NCBI RefSeq assembly: GCF_027938815.1
Contig: NZ_CP115913.1
Span: 2,824,001-2,888,000 of the forward strand
DNA: 64,000 nt
Origin: Oceanirhabdus sp. W0125-5
GTDB taxonomy: Bacteria; Bacillota; Clostridia; Clostridiales; Clostridiaceae
Direction of reading: 5' to 3'
The notes beneath the pieces are model-generated. The model saw only the letters and a program-made list of their open reading frames with translations. It did no database searches and had not been told where the DNA came from. Position numbers and translations under genes: made by a program. Shown piece by piece: positions 17,596 to 27,299 of the stretch. How positions within the stretch are numbered: position 1 is the stretch's first letter; each line of letters starts with the position of its first letter.

Positions 17596-18480
17596 ATGAA
17601 GATTAATATAAAGAAATTTATGAAAGATGGAATTGGAAGCGTAATAGCATATTCTTGTGGGGCGTTAATCATTGCACTAACAGTGAGTATAATTTTATTC
17701 TTAGGAATGAAGGGAATAAATGTATTTACTAAACATGGTTATTCAGTTTTTGATCTTCTGTTTAGTAGTAAATGGAATCCAGAAGGGGATATACCGCAAT
17801 TAGGTGCCCTTGCTTTTATTTTAGGTTCCACATTAGTATCCTTTGGAGCTGTACTTATTAGTACTCCAATAAGTATTGGTGTTGCAGTATTTATGAGATA
17901 TATTTCTCCTAAATTAGGTAAAACAGTACTACAGCCAGCCTTAGAATTATTTGTAGGAATTCCATCTGTAGTTTATGGATGGATTGGGATAACAGTAATT
18001 GTACCTCTAATAAAAGGGGTTTTCGGTGGAATTGGTTTTAGCATGTTGGCAGGAATAATAGTTCTTTCAATAATGATCTTGCCTACAATAAGTTCACTGG
18101 CTTATGATGCCTTAAAAGGAGTTCCAAGTTCATATACTAGTGCTTCATATGCTTTAGGAGCAACTAGATGGGAAACTATAAGTAAAGTAGCGATTCCTGC
18201 TAGTAAAAACGGAATAATGACTGGGGTTGTTTTAGGACTTGCTAGAGCTTTTGGAGAGGCACTTGCTGTAACAATGGTAATCGGTAATACTGTTAGACTT
18301 CCTTTCAATATATTAAAGCCAATGGCCACACTGACAGGTGCAATAACCATGGATATGGCAAATACATTCGAGGGAACTGTTTGGAATGATGCTCTATGGG
18401 CTTTAGGCTTAGTGTTATTGGTAGTTTCTTGTATATTTATATTGATTATTAAGGCAATTAGCAAAAGAGGTGAAGCATAA
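17596..18480 (+). CDS. pstC: phosphate ABC transporter permease PstC
   Basis: Inner-membrane subunit of the phosphate importer, 294 residues with six predicted TM segments. The binding-protein-dependent permease loop that contacts PstB reads SYALGATRWETISKVAIPASKNGIMTG, and GLARAFGEALAVTMVIGN follows, both characteristic of PstC. The ATG overlaps nothing upstream, and its stop shares one base with the pstA start (TAATG), so the two permease genes are translationally coupled. Confidence 0.95.
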   Translation: MKINIKKFMKDGIGSVIAYSCGALIIALTVSIILFLGMKGINVFTKHGYSVFDLLFSSKWNPEGDIPQLGALAFILGSTLVSFGAVLISTPISIGVAVFMRYISPKLGKTVLQPALELFVGIPSVVYGWIGITVIVPLIKGVFGGIGFSMLAGIIVLSIMILPTISSLAYDALKGVPSSYTSASYALGATRWETISKVAIPASKNGIMTGVVLGLARAFGEALAVTMVIGNTVRLPFNILKPMATLTGAITMDMANTFEGTVWNDALWALGLVLLVVSCIFILIIKAISKRGEA

Positions 18481-19322
18481 TGGATAGAAAATTTAAGGAT
18501 AAAATATGGACTTCAATATTGTATGGAATATCATTAGGAGTTGTATTATTACTTATAGCATTCGTTTTATATATTTTGAATGAAGGTAAACACTTTTTAG
18601 ACTTTAACTTTTTATTCGGGAAACCTAAATATGGTCAAGAAGGTGGCGGTGTTGGACCTCAATTGTTCAATTCTTTTTACATGTTGATAATAACATTAGC
18701 AATATCTGTTCCAATTGGGATAGGAGCAGGTGTTTTTCTATCACAGTATGCTAAAGAAGGTCCTTTTGTTAGAATATTAAGATTGAGTATTGAAACAATA
18801 GCATCATTACCATCAATTGTTGTTGGATTGTTTGGATTTTTAGTATTTGTAAATATTTCTGGATGGGGATTTACACTTTTAGGTGGTGCATTAGCATTGA
18901 CTTTATTAAATTTACCTGCCTTAGCAAGAGTAAGTGAGAATGCTTTAACAGAAGCAGCTTTACAGGTAAAAGAATCATCAATGGCATTAGGTGCTACAAA
19001 GTGGCAAACAATTTGGAAGATGATTATTCCAACTGCTTTTCCTGGTATTCTAACAGGTATTATTATTACTGCAGGAAGAATTTTTGGAGAAGCAGCAGCG
19101 TTACTGTATACTTCAGGAATGAGTTCGAATAATAAAGGATTATTTAATGTGATGAGACCGGCTGAAACATTAGCTGTGCATATTTTTAAATTAAACTCTG
19201 AAGGGACTGTTCCAGATGCAGCAAGGATAGCAGCTGGAGCTGCAGCATTGTTAGTTGTAATGGTATTTATATTTAATATGTCAGCTAGACTTATAGGACG
19301 TAGAATGATGAAACATAGATAA
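18480..19322 (+). CDS. pstA: phosphate ABC transporter permease PstA
   Basis: Second permease subunit, 280 residues with six TM segments. It carries the EAA-type loop SSMALGATKWQTIWKMIIPTAFPGILTG, preceded by SIETIASLPSIVVGLFGF, typical of PstA. It forms the transmembrane heterodimer with PstC. pstB starts 57 bases after the stop. Confidence 0.95.
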   Translation: MDRKFKDKIWTSILYGISLGVVLLLIAFVLYILNEGKHFLDFNFLFGKPKYGQEGGGVGPQLFNSFYMLIITLAISVPIGIGAGVFLSQYAKEGPFVRILRLSIETIASLPSIVVGLFGFLVFVNISGWGFTLLGGALALTLLNLPALARVSENALTEAALQVKESSMALGATKWQTIWKMIIPTAFPGILTGIIITAGRIFGEAAALLYTSGMSSNNKGLFNVMRPAETLAVHIFKLNSEGTVPDAARIAAGAAALLVVMVFIFNMSARLIGRRMMKHR

Positions 19323-19379
19323 TTTTAAATTTCATATTGATGAGAAAAAAGACCATAATTTGAATTTGAAGGTGATGAA

Positions 19380-20135
19380 ATGATGGATATTTTAAAAGTA
19401 AAGGATTTAAACTTATATTACGGGAAAAATCATGCAATTAAAGATATAAACATGAATATTAAAGAAAAAGCAGTAACTGCTCTTATTGGACCATCAGGAT
19501 GTGGTAAATCTACATTTTTAAGATGTTTAAATAGAATGAACGATCTTATTGATAATGTAACTGTTAAAGGTGAAGTTATGTTTGAAGATAAGAATATGTA
19601 TTCAGGTAATTACGATGTGACTGAATTAAGAAAAAGGATAGGTATGGTATTTCAAAAGCCTAATCCATTTCCAACTTCAATTTATAATAATATAACATAT
19701 GGTCCAAAGTTACATGGAATTAGAGATAAGAAAAAACTAGATGAAATTGTTGAAAAAAGTCTTAAAGGTGCAGCTTTATGGGATGAAGTTAAAGATAGAT
19801 TAGACAAAAGCGCTATGGGACTTTCAGGAGGACAACAGCAGAGATTATGTATAGCTAGAACTTTAGCAATTGAACCAGAAATTATCCTTATGGATGAGCC
19901 AACATCAGCTCTAGACCCAATTTCAACGGCAAAAGTTGAGGAGCTTATACAAGAAATAAAGAAAAAGTACACTGTAGTTATTGTTACACATAATATGCAG
20001 CAAGCAGCAAGAATATCAGATTATACAGCCTTTTTCTTAACTGGGGAAGTTATTGAATTTAATAATACTGATGACATATTCACTAACCCAAGAGATAAGA
20101 GAACAGAAGATTATATTACAGGAAGATTTGGATAA
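19380..20135 (+). CDS. pstB: phosphate ABC transporter ATP-binding protein PstB
   Basis: ATPase subunit of the importer, 251 residues. Walker [10 protein letters not shown] lies near 37-45, the Q-loop in VFQKPNPFP, the signature LSGGQQQR, Walker [14 protein letters not shown] and the switch His in [19 protein letters not shown] after Walker A is specific to PstB. The ATG at 19380 is followed by a second in-frame ATG; GAAGGTGATG serves either. A repeat element separates it from phoU. Confidence 0.96.
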   Translation: MMDILKVKDLNLYYGKNHAIKDINMNIKEKAVTALIGPSGCGKSTFLRCLNRMNDLIDNVTVKGEVMFEDKNMYSGNYDVTELRKRIGMVFQKPNPFPTSIYNNITYGPKLHGIRDKKKLDEIVEKSLKGAALWDEVKDRLDKSAMGLSGGQQQRLCIARTLAIEPEIILMDEPTSALDPISTAKVEELIQEIKKKYTVVIVTHNMQQAARISDYTAFFLTGEVIEFNNTDDIFTNPRDKRTEDYITGRFG

Positions 20136-20213
20136 AGACTGTATACATTCAATTGATTGAGTTACTTTACAGGTGAGGCATAATAGAGAAATATTGCGAA
20201 GTAAAAGATAACT

Positions 20214-20456
20214 TGGAAATTGAAAATGGAAAGTGGAAAACGATGGAGGTTTTGCTCCGCAAAACTACATTTTATTGTTCTTAAGAACAAGAGGGGTTTG
20301 CTCATTTTATCTTTAGATAAAATATTGTAATTTAGAATACAAGGTTTCATCACGATGAAACGAGTAAACTATTCTTTTTCGAAGAACAATATGATTAAAA
20401 TTTCTCGAAGAGAAATATCCTACGTTTTCAACTTTCAATTTTCCACTTTCAATTCG
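20214..20456 (+). repeat. heptad-arm multi-hairpin element, copy 2 (reverse orientation)
   Basis: Arms are of the type ATTGAAA/ATGGAAA/GTGGAAA (three units left, four on the right strand's complement). Between them, in the order F-E-D-C-B-A, lie GTTTTGCTCCGCAAAAC (20249-20265), TTGTTCTTAAGAACAA (20275-20290), ATTTTATCTTTAGATAAAAT (20304-20323), GTTTCATCACGATGAAAC (20344-20361), a decayed B (20371-20390) and TTTCTCGAAGAGAAA (20401-20415). It fills most of the pstB-phoU gap; no gene is credible there. Confidence 0.9.
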
Positions 20457-20552
20457 CTTTTCTAAAGCACAATAGTTTCTTATTATGCAATAACAAGTTA
20501 ACGAAGAAGAGTATCAAATGTTTATGTAAAATCTGAGAGAAGGTGATTATTA

Positions 20553-21209
20553 ATGGTAAGGAATATATTTAAGAATAACATAAAAGAGCTTCATAAGGAT
20601 ATTGATGAGATGGGAAGTTTTGTTGCAACAATGGTAAGTCAATCAATTGAAGCTTTAAAGAATAAAGATATTGAGCTCGCACAAAAAGTGATAGAGAATG
20701 ACGATATAGCAGATAAATATGAGATAGATATTGAAGAAAAAGCTATAATCTTGGTAGCTCGTCAGCAGCCCATGGCAAGTGATTTGAGAGATATTTTCAC
20801 AGTCACTAAGGTTGTAACAGATCTTGAAAGAATTGCTGATTTAAGTGTTGACATTGCAAAAATTACAATAAGGTTAAAGGATCAAGAGTATATTAAGAAG
20901 CTTATTGATATTCCAAGAATGGCCGGGATAATTGATGGTATGTTAAAGGATGCTTTAGAGGCCTATTTCAAAAAAGATATTCATATGGCTAAAAAAACAT
21001 GTAAAATTGATGATGAAATAGATAGTTTAAATGATCAAATCTTCGCTGAGTTATTGATGAAAATGATGGAGAAGCCTGCTATGATAACTCAATCAAGTCA
21101 ATTTTTATTTGTGTGTAGACATTTAGAAAGAATAGCTGATCATATTACAAATATTTGTGAATGGACTTATTATACTGTAACAGGAGAACATGTAGATTTA
21201 AATCAATAG
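20553..21209 (+). CDS. phoU: phosphate-specific transport system accessory protein PhoU
   Basis: Cytosolic negative regulator linking the Pst transporter to PhoR, 218 residues. It has two PhoU three-helix repeats with paired metal-binding motifs: ENDDIADKYEIDIEEKAI and DLERIADLSVDIAK in the first, CKIDDEIDSLNDQIF and HLERIADHITNICEW in the second. AGAAGGTGAT precedes the ATG. It ends the pho/pst group and is followed by a terminator. Confidence 0.95.
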   Translation: MVRNIFKNNIKELHKDIDEMGSFVATMVSQSIEALKNKDIELAQKVIENDDIADKYEIDIEEKAIILVARQQPMASDLRDIFTVTKVVTDLERIADLSVDIAKITIRLKDQEYIKKLIDIPRMAGIIDGMLKDALEAYFKKDIHMAKKTCKIDDEIDSLNDQIFAELLMKMMEKPAMITQSSQFLFVCRHLERIADHITNICEWTYYTVTGEHVDLNQ

Positions 21210-21245
21210 AGTGTTTATTAAAGAAAATCATAAATAAGTATATAG

Positions 21246-21278
21246 AAAGATAAGTGAATTTAATGCTTATCTTTTTAT
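21246..21278 (+). terminator. terminator after phoU
   Basis: Stem AAAGATAAG/CTTATCTTT with a ten-base loop, followed by TTATTATAT. Confidence 0.85.
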
Positions 21279-21620
21279 TATATTTGAATTTACGGTAAAG
21301 ATTAGATAAATGATTTTAAAATGTAATATCAAAAATGCCTTTAAGAAGCAAAAGTATAGGTATACTTCCTAATGGAAACATTAATATATGTAGTGAAAAA
21401 TATATTGTGTTGACCCTTATAATTAATTAATGTTAAATAAAATAATAAAATATTATGTAAATCGTATAATATAGTCATTCTGGTACATATTTCATTGACT
21501 AAATATGTGCTTTGTTGTATTATTACAAAGGATAGGTATTATCTTTTATCATTCACATGTTTGTGTTGTTTGGCATATAAGTTTTTCAGAAATACTAACA
21601 TAGTGATTATTGGAGGAAAT
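21279..21620 (+). other. AT-rich intergenic region before the DUF512 gene
   Basis: No credible gene. It holds a perfect palindrome AAGTATAGGTATACTT (21352-21367), which could be an operator, and a likely promoter at 21495-21523. The long leader between that promoter and the ATG at 21621 shows no riboswitch class I recognise. Confidence 0.5.
21495..21523 (+). promoter_or_regulatory. probable sigma-A promoter for the DUF512-der-gpsA genes
   Basis: TTGACT (21495-21500), 17-bp spacer, TATTAT (21518-21523). Confidence 0.5.
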
Positions 21621-22955
21621 ATGATTAACATCATTGCAAAAGTTAAAATAGATAGTATAGCAGAGGAAGTAGGTATTGAATGTGGAGACAAACTACTTTC
21701 TATAAATGGAAACGAAATAAAAGATATTATTGATTATAGATTCCTTATTGCTGACGACTATTTAGAAATTGAAGTTGAAAAAGAAAATGGGGAAATATGG
21801 GAAATTGATATTGAAAAAGATTATGAAGAAAAATTAGGATTAGAATTCGAAGAAGGAATTCTAGATATAGCGAGAAGTTGCAAAAATAAATGTTTATTTT
21901 GTTTTATTGACCAGCTTCCAAAGGGAATGAGAGAAACTTTGTACTTTAAGGATGATGATTCAAGATTATCATTTTTACAGGGAAATTTCATAACACTTAC
22001 AAATATGAATGACGAAGAAATAGATAGGATTATTAAGTATAAAATAAGTCCAATAAATATTTCAGTGCATACTACAAATCCAGAACTGAGAGTTAAAATG
22101 CTCAATAATAAAAATGCTGGAAAACTGTATGAAAGAATGGAGAGGATGGCAGAAGCCGGAATAATAATGGGATGCCAAATTGTTTTGTGTCCTGGAATTA
22201 ATGATGGAAAAGAATTAGAACGAACAGTGAATGATCTTTATAAACTTTATCCTATGGTTCAAGATGTAGCTGTTGTACCTATTGGTATAACTAAGCATAG
22301 AGAAAACTTGCCTGACATTGAAATATATAATAAGGAAACTGCTCTGAAGCAGATAAAAGATTTAAATAAGTTACAAGATAAGTTTTATAAGGAAGTGGGT
22401 AGCCCTTTTGTGAGACTCGCTGATGAGTTTTATGTTATGGCTAATGAGGAAATACCAGAAAGTGAGTTTTATACGGAATTCGCTCAATTGGAAGATGGAA
22501 TAGGGATGTTAAGAATGTTTAGAAATAACATTGAAAACAACCTGAAAGAGCTTTCAAAAGAAAAGCGTGGTGTGTTTACCTTTGTAACAGGTGCATCTGC
22601 ATATAAGGAAATTAAAAGAGCTTCTGAACTAATGATGAGTAAGAATAGGGCTCTTGATATTAGAGTGGAGATGATCACAAATGAGTTCTTTGGTGAAACA
22701 ATAACAGTTACAGGATTGTTAACTGGGCAAGATATTGTTAGACAGCTTAAAGAGAAAGAGTTAGGGGAATTTATTATACTTCCTGATAATGTTATAAAAC
22801 GTGGGTATGAGCTTGGTGAAGGCGTAGATAAGTTGCTTCTTGATGATTATACAGTAGAAAGAATTGAAGAAGAACTTGGAAGAAAAGTATTAGTAGTTGA
22901 TTATACTGGTGAAGATTTAATTCACCAAATGAATAAGGTAATGAAGGAGCGATAA
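21621..22955 (+). CDS. PDZ / radical-SAM / DUF512 family protein
   Basis: A conserved Firmicute protein of 444 residues with unknown reaction. The N-terminal PDZ-like domain (about 1-60, [26 protein letters not shown]) is followed by a radical-SAM core whose cluster-binding cysteines are Cys87, Cys91 and Cys94 (CKNKCLFC), and then by DUF512 (about 260-400). ATG 21621 follows TGGAGGAAAT; the longer reading frame from 21495 starts within the promoter. It lies directly before der, one base apart, an order seen widely in clostridia. Confidence 0.88.
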   Translation: MINIIAKVKIDSIAEEVGIECGDKLLSINGNEIKDIIDYRFLIADDYLEIEVEKENGEIWEIDIEKDYEEKLGLEFEEGILDIARSCKNKCLFCFIDQLPKGMRETLYFKDDDSRLSFLQGNFITLTNMNDEEIDRIIKYKISPINISVHTTNPELRVKMLNNKNAGKLYERMERMAEAGIIMGCQIVLCPGINDGKELERTVNDLYKLYPMVQDVAVVPIGITKHRENLPDIEIYNKETALKQIKDLNKLQDKFYKEVGSPFVRLADEFYVMANEEIPESEFYTEFAQLEDGIGMLRMFRNNIENNLKELSKEKRGVFTFVTGASAYKEIKRASELMMSKNRALDIRVEMITNEFFGETITVTGLLTGQDIVRQLKEKELGEFIILPDNVIKRGYELGEGVDKLLLDDYTVERIEEELGRKVLVVDYTGEDLIHQMNKVMKER

Positions 22956-22956
22956 T

Positions 22957-24276
22957 ATGGGTAGAAAATTTGTGGCAGTTGTAGGAAGACCTAATGTTGG
23001 TAAATCTACTTTATTTAATAGATTAGCAGGTGAAAGAATATCTATAGTTGATGATAAACCAGGAGTAACTAGAGATAGAATATATGCTAAAGCTGATTGG
23101 TTACAGCATGAATTTACTTTAATAGATACTGGTGGTATAGAACCAAAAGCAAATGATGTAATTTTAGCTCAAATGAGAAGGCAAGCACTTATAGCTATAG
23201 AAACTTGTGATGTAATAATGTTTGTAGTTGATGGTAAATTAGGAATGACTGATGCTGATAATGAAGTAGCTATGATGCTTAGAAAATCTGGTAAGCCAGT
23301 TGTTCTTGTTGTTAATAAGCTAGAAAAAAGATCAGAAGAAGCAAACCTTTATGAGTTTTACAATTTAGGCTTAGGAACTCCAATGCCTATTTCGGCTACA
23401 CAAGGACTTGGACTTGGAGATATGCTTGATGAGGTTGTAGCTCATTTTGATGACATAGCAGAGGAAGAAGAAGATGAGAACATCGTAAGAGTTGCTTTTA
23501 TGGGTAAACCTAACGTAGGAAAATCATCATTGATAAACAAACTTATTGGGGAAGAAAGGAATATTGTAAGTAATATTCCTGGTACTACAAGGGATTCAGT
23601 TGATTCATATGTTGAGACAGAAGATGGTCAGTTTATATTAATTGATACTGCTGGTATAAGAAGAAAATCTAAAATTAAGGAGCAGATTGAAAGATACAGT
23701 GTAATTAGAAGTTTTGCTGCAATAGAAAAAGCTGATGTATGTGTTTTAATGATTGATGCAACAGAAGGCGTAACAGATCAAGATGAAAAGATTATTGGAT
23801 TTGCTCATGATCAAAGCAAAGCTCTAATGGTTATCGTTAATAAATGGGATCTTATTGAGAAAGATAATAAGACTTTTGAGAACTTTAAGAAAGACGTTCA
23901 ACAAGATTTAAAGTTTGCTCCATATGTGAAGTTCTTATTTATTTCAGCTTTAACTGGGCAAAGAGTACACAAAGTAATGCAAGTTGTTAAGGAATGTTAT
24001 GAAAGTTATAATAAAAGAATTTCAACTGGTGTGCTTAATGAAGTAGTTTCACAGGCAGTTCTAATGAATGAACCACCAATTGTTTCTAATAATAGACTTA
24101 AAATTTACTATGTTACACAAGTAGCATCTAAGCCACCTACGTTTGTATTTTTTGTTAATAATCCAGAGTTATTACACTTTTCTTACAAAAGATATCTTGA
24201 AAACCAATTAAGAAGTGCTTTTGGTTTTGAAGGAACAGGAATTAAGCTGATATTTAGGGAAAGGAAAGATAGTTAA
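22957..24276 (+). CDS. der: ribosome assembly GTPase Der
   Basis: Essential GTPase with two tandem G domains and a C-terminal KH-like domain, needed for 50S subunit maturation. P-loops are GRPNVGKST near 10-18 and GKPNVGKSS near 184-192. The G4 motifs are NKLE in the first domain (usual NKxD altered to NKLE) and NKWD in the second. It shares one base with the start of gpsA (TAATG), showing translational coupling. Confidence 0.97.
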   Translation: MGRKFVAVVGRPNVGKSTLFNRLAGERISIVDDKPGVTRDRIYAKADWLQHEFTLIDTGGIEPKANDVILAQMRRQALIAIETCDVIMFVVDGKLGMTDADNEVAMMLRKSGKPVVLVVNKLEKRSEEANLYEFYNLGLGTPMPISATQGLGLGDMLDEVVAHFDDIAEEEEDENIVRVAFMGKPNVGKSSLINKLIGEERNIVSNIPGTTRDSVDSYVETEDGQFILIDTAGIRRKSKIKEQIERYSVIRSFAAIEKADVCVLMIDATEGVTDQDEKIIGFAHDQSKALMVIVNKWDLIEKDNKTFENFKKDVQQDLKFAPYVKFLFISALTGQRVHKVMQVVKECYESYNKRISTGVLNEVVSQAVLMNEPPIVSNNRLKIYYVTQVASKPPTFVFFVNNPELLHFSYKRYLENQLRSAFGFEGTGIKLIFRERKDS

Positions 24277-25268
24277 TGAAAAAAATAGCTTTTATAGGTG
24301 GAGGCAGCTTCGGTACGGCACTTTCAATGGTATTAGGGGATAAAGGATATGAAATTACTGTTTACGATAGAAAAGAAGAAGTTGTAGAGGAAATCAATAA
24401 AAGTAGTAAAAATTCCTTATATTTAAAAGACTGTGTATTACCTGAAAATGTTAAGGCAACACTTAAGATTGAAGAAGCTCTTAAAGGAGCTGAAATGGTT
24501 GTTATTGCAGTGCCATCACATGCTGTTAGAGATGTATGTAAAATGATGAGTAAGCACATTCCAAGTAATACTATAATTACAAGTGTTGCAAAAGGAATAG
24601 AGCAAGGTACATTAAAAAGAATGTCTCAGATTATTGAAGAAGAAATACCTCAATGCATACCTGTTATTTTATCAGGACCTAGTCATGCTGAAGAGGTTGC
24701 ATTAAAAATGCCAACAACATTAGTGGCAGCCTCGAAAAATAGAGAAGCTGCACTTACAGTACAAGATGAATTTATGACACCAAATTTAAGAGTATACACT
24801 AATGATGATATTATCGGAGTTGAAGTTGGAGGAGCTGTAAAAAATATAATAGCTTTCTCAGCTGGAGTATTAGATGGTATTGGATATGGAGATAATGCAA
24901 AAGCAGCATTGATGACTAGAGGAATGAGTGAAATTGTTCGTGCAGGGGAAAAATTAGGAGGAAAGCAGGAAACTTTCTATGGACTTACTGGAATGGGTGA
25001 TTTGATTGTTACTTGTACTAGTATGCATAGTAGGAATAGAAGAGCTGGTATTCTCCTTGCTAAAGGATATTCAGAAAAAGAAGCATGTAAAGAAATTGGC
25101 ATGGTTGTTGAAGGAATTAAGGCATGTAGAGCATTTCATGAACTTAGTGAGAAGATGAATGTAAGTATGCCAATAACGAATTGTTTATATAGAGTACTTC
25201 AAGGTGAATTAAAACCTGAGGAAGCTACTAAAGAACTTATGACAAGAGAAAAGAAAAGCGAATTTTAA
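24276..25268 (+). CDS. gpsA: glycerol-3-phosphate dehydrogenase [NAD(P)+]
   Basis: Makes sn-glycerol-3-phosphate from dihydroxyacetone phosphate for phospholipid synthesis. The Rossmann motif IGGGSFGTAL is at the N-terminus, followed by VPSHAVRD, SVAKGIEQ, LSGPSHAEEV, the catalytic-region GGAVKNIIAFSAGVLDGI, and GLTGMGDLIVTCTS. At 330 residues it is of standard length. Its own terminator lies about 240 bases downstream, beyond a repeat element. Confidence 0.97.
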   Translation: MKKIAFIGGGSFGTALSMVLGDKGYEITVYDRKEEVVEEINKSSKNSLYLKDCVLPENVKATLKIEEALKGAEMVVIAVPSHAVRDVCKMMSKHIPSNTIITSVAKGIEQGTLKRMSQIIEEEIPQCIPVILSGPSHAEEVALKMPTTLVAASKNREAALTVQDEFMTPNLRVYTNDDIIGVEVGGAVKNIIAFSAGVLDGIGYGDNAKAALMTRGMSEIVRAGEKLGGKQETFYGLTGMGDLIVTCTSMHSRNRRAGILLAKGYSEKEACKEIGMVVEGIKACRAFHELSEKMNVSMPITNCLYRVLQGELKPEEATKELMTREKKSEF

Positions 25269-25284
25269 TTTAAAAGAGAATGTA

Positions 25285-25502
25285 GAATTGATAATGTATA
25301 ATGGAGAATGATTGAGATTTCTCTCCGAGAAACTTTATTTTATTGTTCCTTGGACAATTATGATTTACTTGTTTCATAAGTACAATATTTTATCCTTGGA
25401 TAAAATGAGTAAAACCTTATCTTTCTAAAGAACAACAAGCTGTAGTTTCTGCGGATGCAGAAACATCCTTCATTATCCATTATACATTATACATTATCAA
25501 TT
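25285..25502 (+). repeat. heptad-arm multi-hairpin element, copy 3
   Basis: Arms are of type ATTGATA/ATGTATA/ATGGAGA (three units on the left, four on the right complement). Inside are hairpin A (25318-25332), B TTGTTCCTTGGACAA (25343-25357), D ATTTTATCCTTGGATAAAAT (25387-25406), E (about 25421-25434) and F GTTTCTGCGGATGCAGAAAC (25445-25464). Hairpin C and the first half of the central hairpin are deleted. It lies between gpsA and the gpsA terminator. Confidence 0.9.
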
Positions 25503-25510
25503 TGTTTTTT

Positions 25511-25534
25511 TAGCACGCATTGCGTGCTTTTTTT
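25511..25534 (+). terminator. terminator after gpsA and repeat copy 3
   Basis: AGCACGCATTGCGTGCT hairpin followed by seven T. It appears to be the original gpsA terminator, pushed away by the repeat. Confidence 0.9.
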
Positions 25535-25608
25535 AATTTCTTGGTATAAAAGATAAAAACCTTCAATATATATATATTGTTAATATGTATAAAAAAGGAG
25601 GGTATATC

Positions 25609-27093
25609 TTGGAGAACTTTGATATATATAAGGATATAGCTGAAAGAACCCAAGGTGACATTTATGTTGGTGTTGTAGGGCCTGTTAGAACAGGGAAATC
25701 AACATTTATTAAAAGATTCATGGATCTTATGGTAATACCAAACATACAAAATGTTCATAAGGCTGAAAGAGCGAAAGATGAGTTGCCTCAAAGCGCATCT
25801 GGGAAAATGATTCATACTACTGAGCCAAAGTTCGTGCCAAATGAGGCTATTGATATTTCAATAGCTAACGAGATAAAATTGAAAGTGAGAATGGTTGACT
25901 GTGTAGGTTATATCGTTAAAAATGCACTTGGTTATCTCGAAGGAAGCAAACCTAAGATGGTTCACACTCCATGGTATGATTATGAGATACCATTTGAGGA
26001 AGCGGCAGAAATTGGAACTAAAAAGGTGATTAATGAACATTCTACAATAGGAATACTGATGACTACCGATGGTAGTGTTACTGGTATTCATAGGGATGAG
26101 TATCTTGAGGCTGAAGAGAGAGTTGTAAATGAACTTAAGGCAATCAACAAACCATTCATAATTATACTTAACAGTAGAGAGCCAGATTCACCTGAAACTC
26201 AAGATTTAAGAAGAGAAATGGAAGATATGTATAACATACCTGTTGAAGCAATGGACGTAATGAATATGGGCGAAGTACAGATAAAAGACATATTTGAAAA
26301 AATATTAAAAGAATTCCCTATTAAAGAAATAAGCATAAATATGCCAGAATGGATTGATATGCTTGAACCAGACAATTGGATGAAGATGAAATTTGTTAAT
26401 GTAGTTAAGGGAATGGCAGGAGATATTTTAAAAGTAAGAGATGTTAGAAGCCAGCTACAAAATGCTAATGTAATGGAAAGTGACATAATGGAAGAGTTTG
26501 TGATAGATGAGATTAATATGGGTGAAGGTACTGCAGTTGTAGATATTAAGCCTAAAAAAGGATTGTTCTATAATCTTTTAGGAGATATGACAGGACATGA
26601 GATTAAATGTGATTATGATCTGTTCACTCTATTCAAAGACTTCCATACAGCAAAGGTGAAATATGATAAGGTTGCAGAAGCACTGAAGAGTGCAGAGGAA
26701 ACAGGATATGGGATGGTACCACCTCAATTATGTGAAATGAAGTTGGAAAATCCAGAGCAATATAGACAAGGAAATAGATTCGGAGTGAAGTTAAAAGCTA
26801 GTGCTCCATCATTGCATATGATTAAGGCTGACATCCAAACTGAAATTGCACCTCTAATTGGAAGTGAAAAAGAAAGTGAAGACATGTTAAAATCTATGCT
26901 TGATAAGATAGATGATGAACCAGACACAATTTGGAAAAGCAATATGTTTGGTAAATCATTAGAAGTTTTGGTTAAAGAAGGACTTCAGAAGAAGTTATTC
27001 AAGATGCCAGAAGATGTACAATTTAAAATCCAGAAGACATTAGAGAAAATCATCAATGAGGGTAATGGTGGATTAATTTGTATTATACTATAA
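25609..27093 (+). CDS. spoIVA: stage IV sporulation protein A (spore coat morphogenetic ATPase)
   Basis: Cytoskeletal ATPase that polymerises on the forespore surface and forms the coat basement layer. The 494-residue protein aligns along its length with SpoIVA: Walker A GPVRTGKST near 24-32, DELPQSASGKMIHTTEPKFVP, VDCVGYIV, INEHSTIGILMTTDG and the C-terminal end IINEGNGGLICIIL. The start is TTG 25609, placed by AAAGGAGG; a frame-compatible ATG at 25585 lies before that site. The gene stands alone, with its terminator close behind. Confidence 0.96.
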   Translation: MENFDIYKDIAERTQGDIYVGVVGPVRTGKSTFIKRFMDLMVIPNIQNVHKAERAKDELPQSASGKMIHTTEPKFVPNEAIDISIANEIKLKVRMVDCVGYIVKNALGYLEGSKPKMVHTPWYDYEIPFEEAAEIGTKKVINEHSTIGILMTTDGSVTGIHRDEYLEAEERVVNELKAINKPFIIILNSREPDSPETQDLRREMEDMYNIPVEAMDVMNMGEVQIKDIFEKILKEFPIKEISINMPEWIDMLEPDNWMKMKFVNVVKGMAGDILKVRDVRSQLQNANVMESDIMEEFVIDEINMGEGTAVVDIKPKKGLFYNLLGDMTGHEIKCDYDLFTLFKDFHTAKVKYDKVAEALKSAEETGYGMVPPQLCEMKLENPEQYRQGNRFGVKLKASAPSLHMIKADIQTEIAPLIGSEKESEDMLKSMLDKIDDEPDTIWKSNMFGKSLEVLVKEGLQKKLFKMPEDVQFKIQKTLEKIINEGNGGLICIIL

Positions 27094-27124
27094 AAAATAA
27101 AAAAATATTTATATGATATTTTTT

Positions 27125-27162
27125 AATAAAAGAGCTAATAATAAGCTCTTTTATTATTTTTT
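27125..27162 (+). terminator. terminator after spoIVA
   Basis: Stem AATAAAAGAGCT/AGCTCTTTTATT with a seven-base loop followed by ATTTTTTG. Confidence 0.9.
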
Positions 27163-27299
27163 GTTGATAAAGAAAGGGGATTTTGTTACAATATAGTTGC
27201 AAATAAAACTATTAGTGAATCGAAATATATTTATTTTATGAGTAAATATAGAATAAATGGACATTAATAAATATAGCTGAACAGGAGGAGTAGATTTAC

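Noticed and set aside
22957-24276. Altered G4 motif (NKLE) in the first G domain of Der as a sign of a broken gene
   Set aside because: The frame is intact and both P-loops are perfect; NKxE-type variation in the first domain is known in Der proteins.
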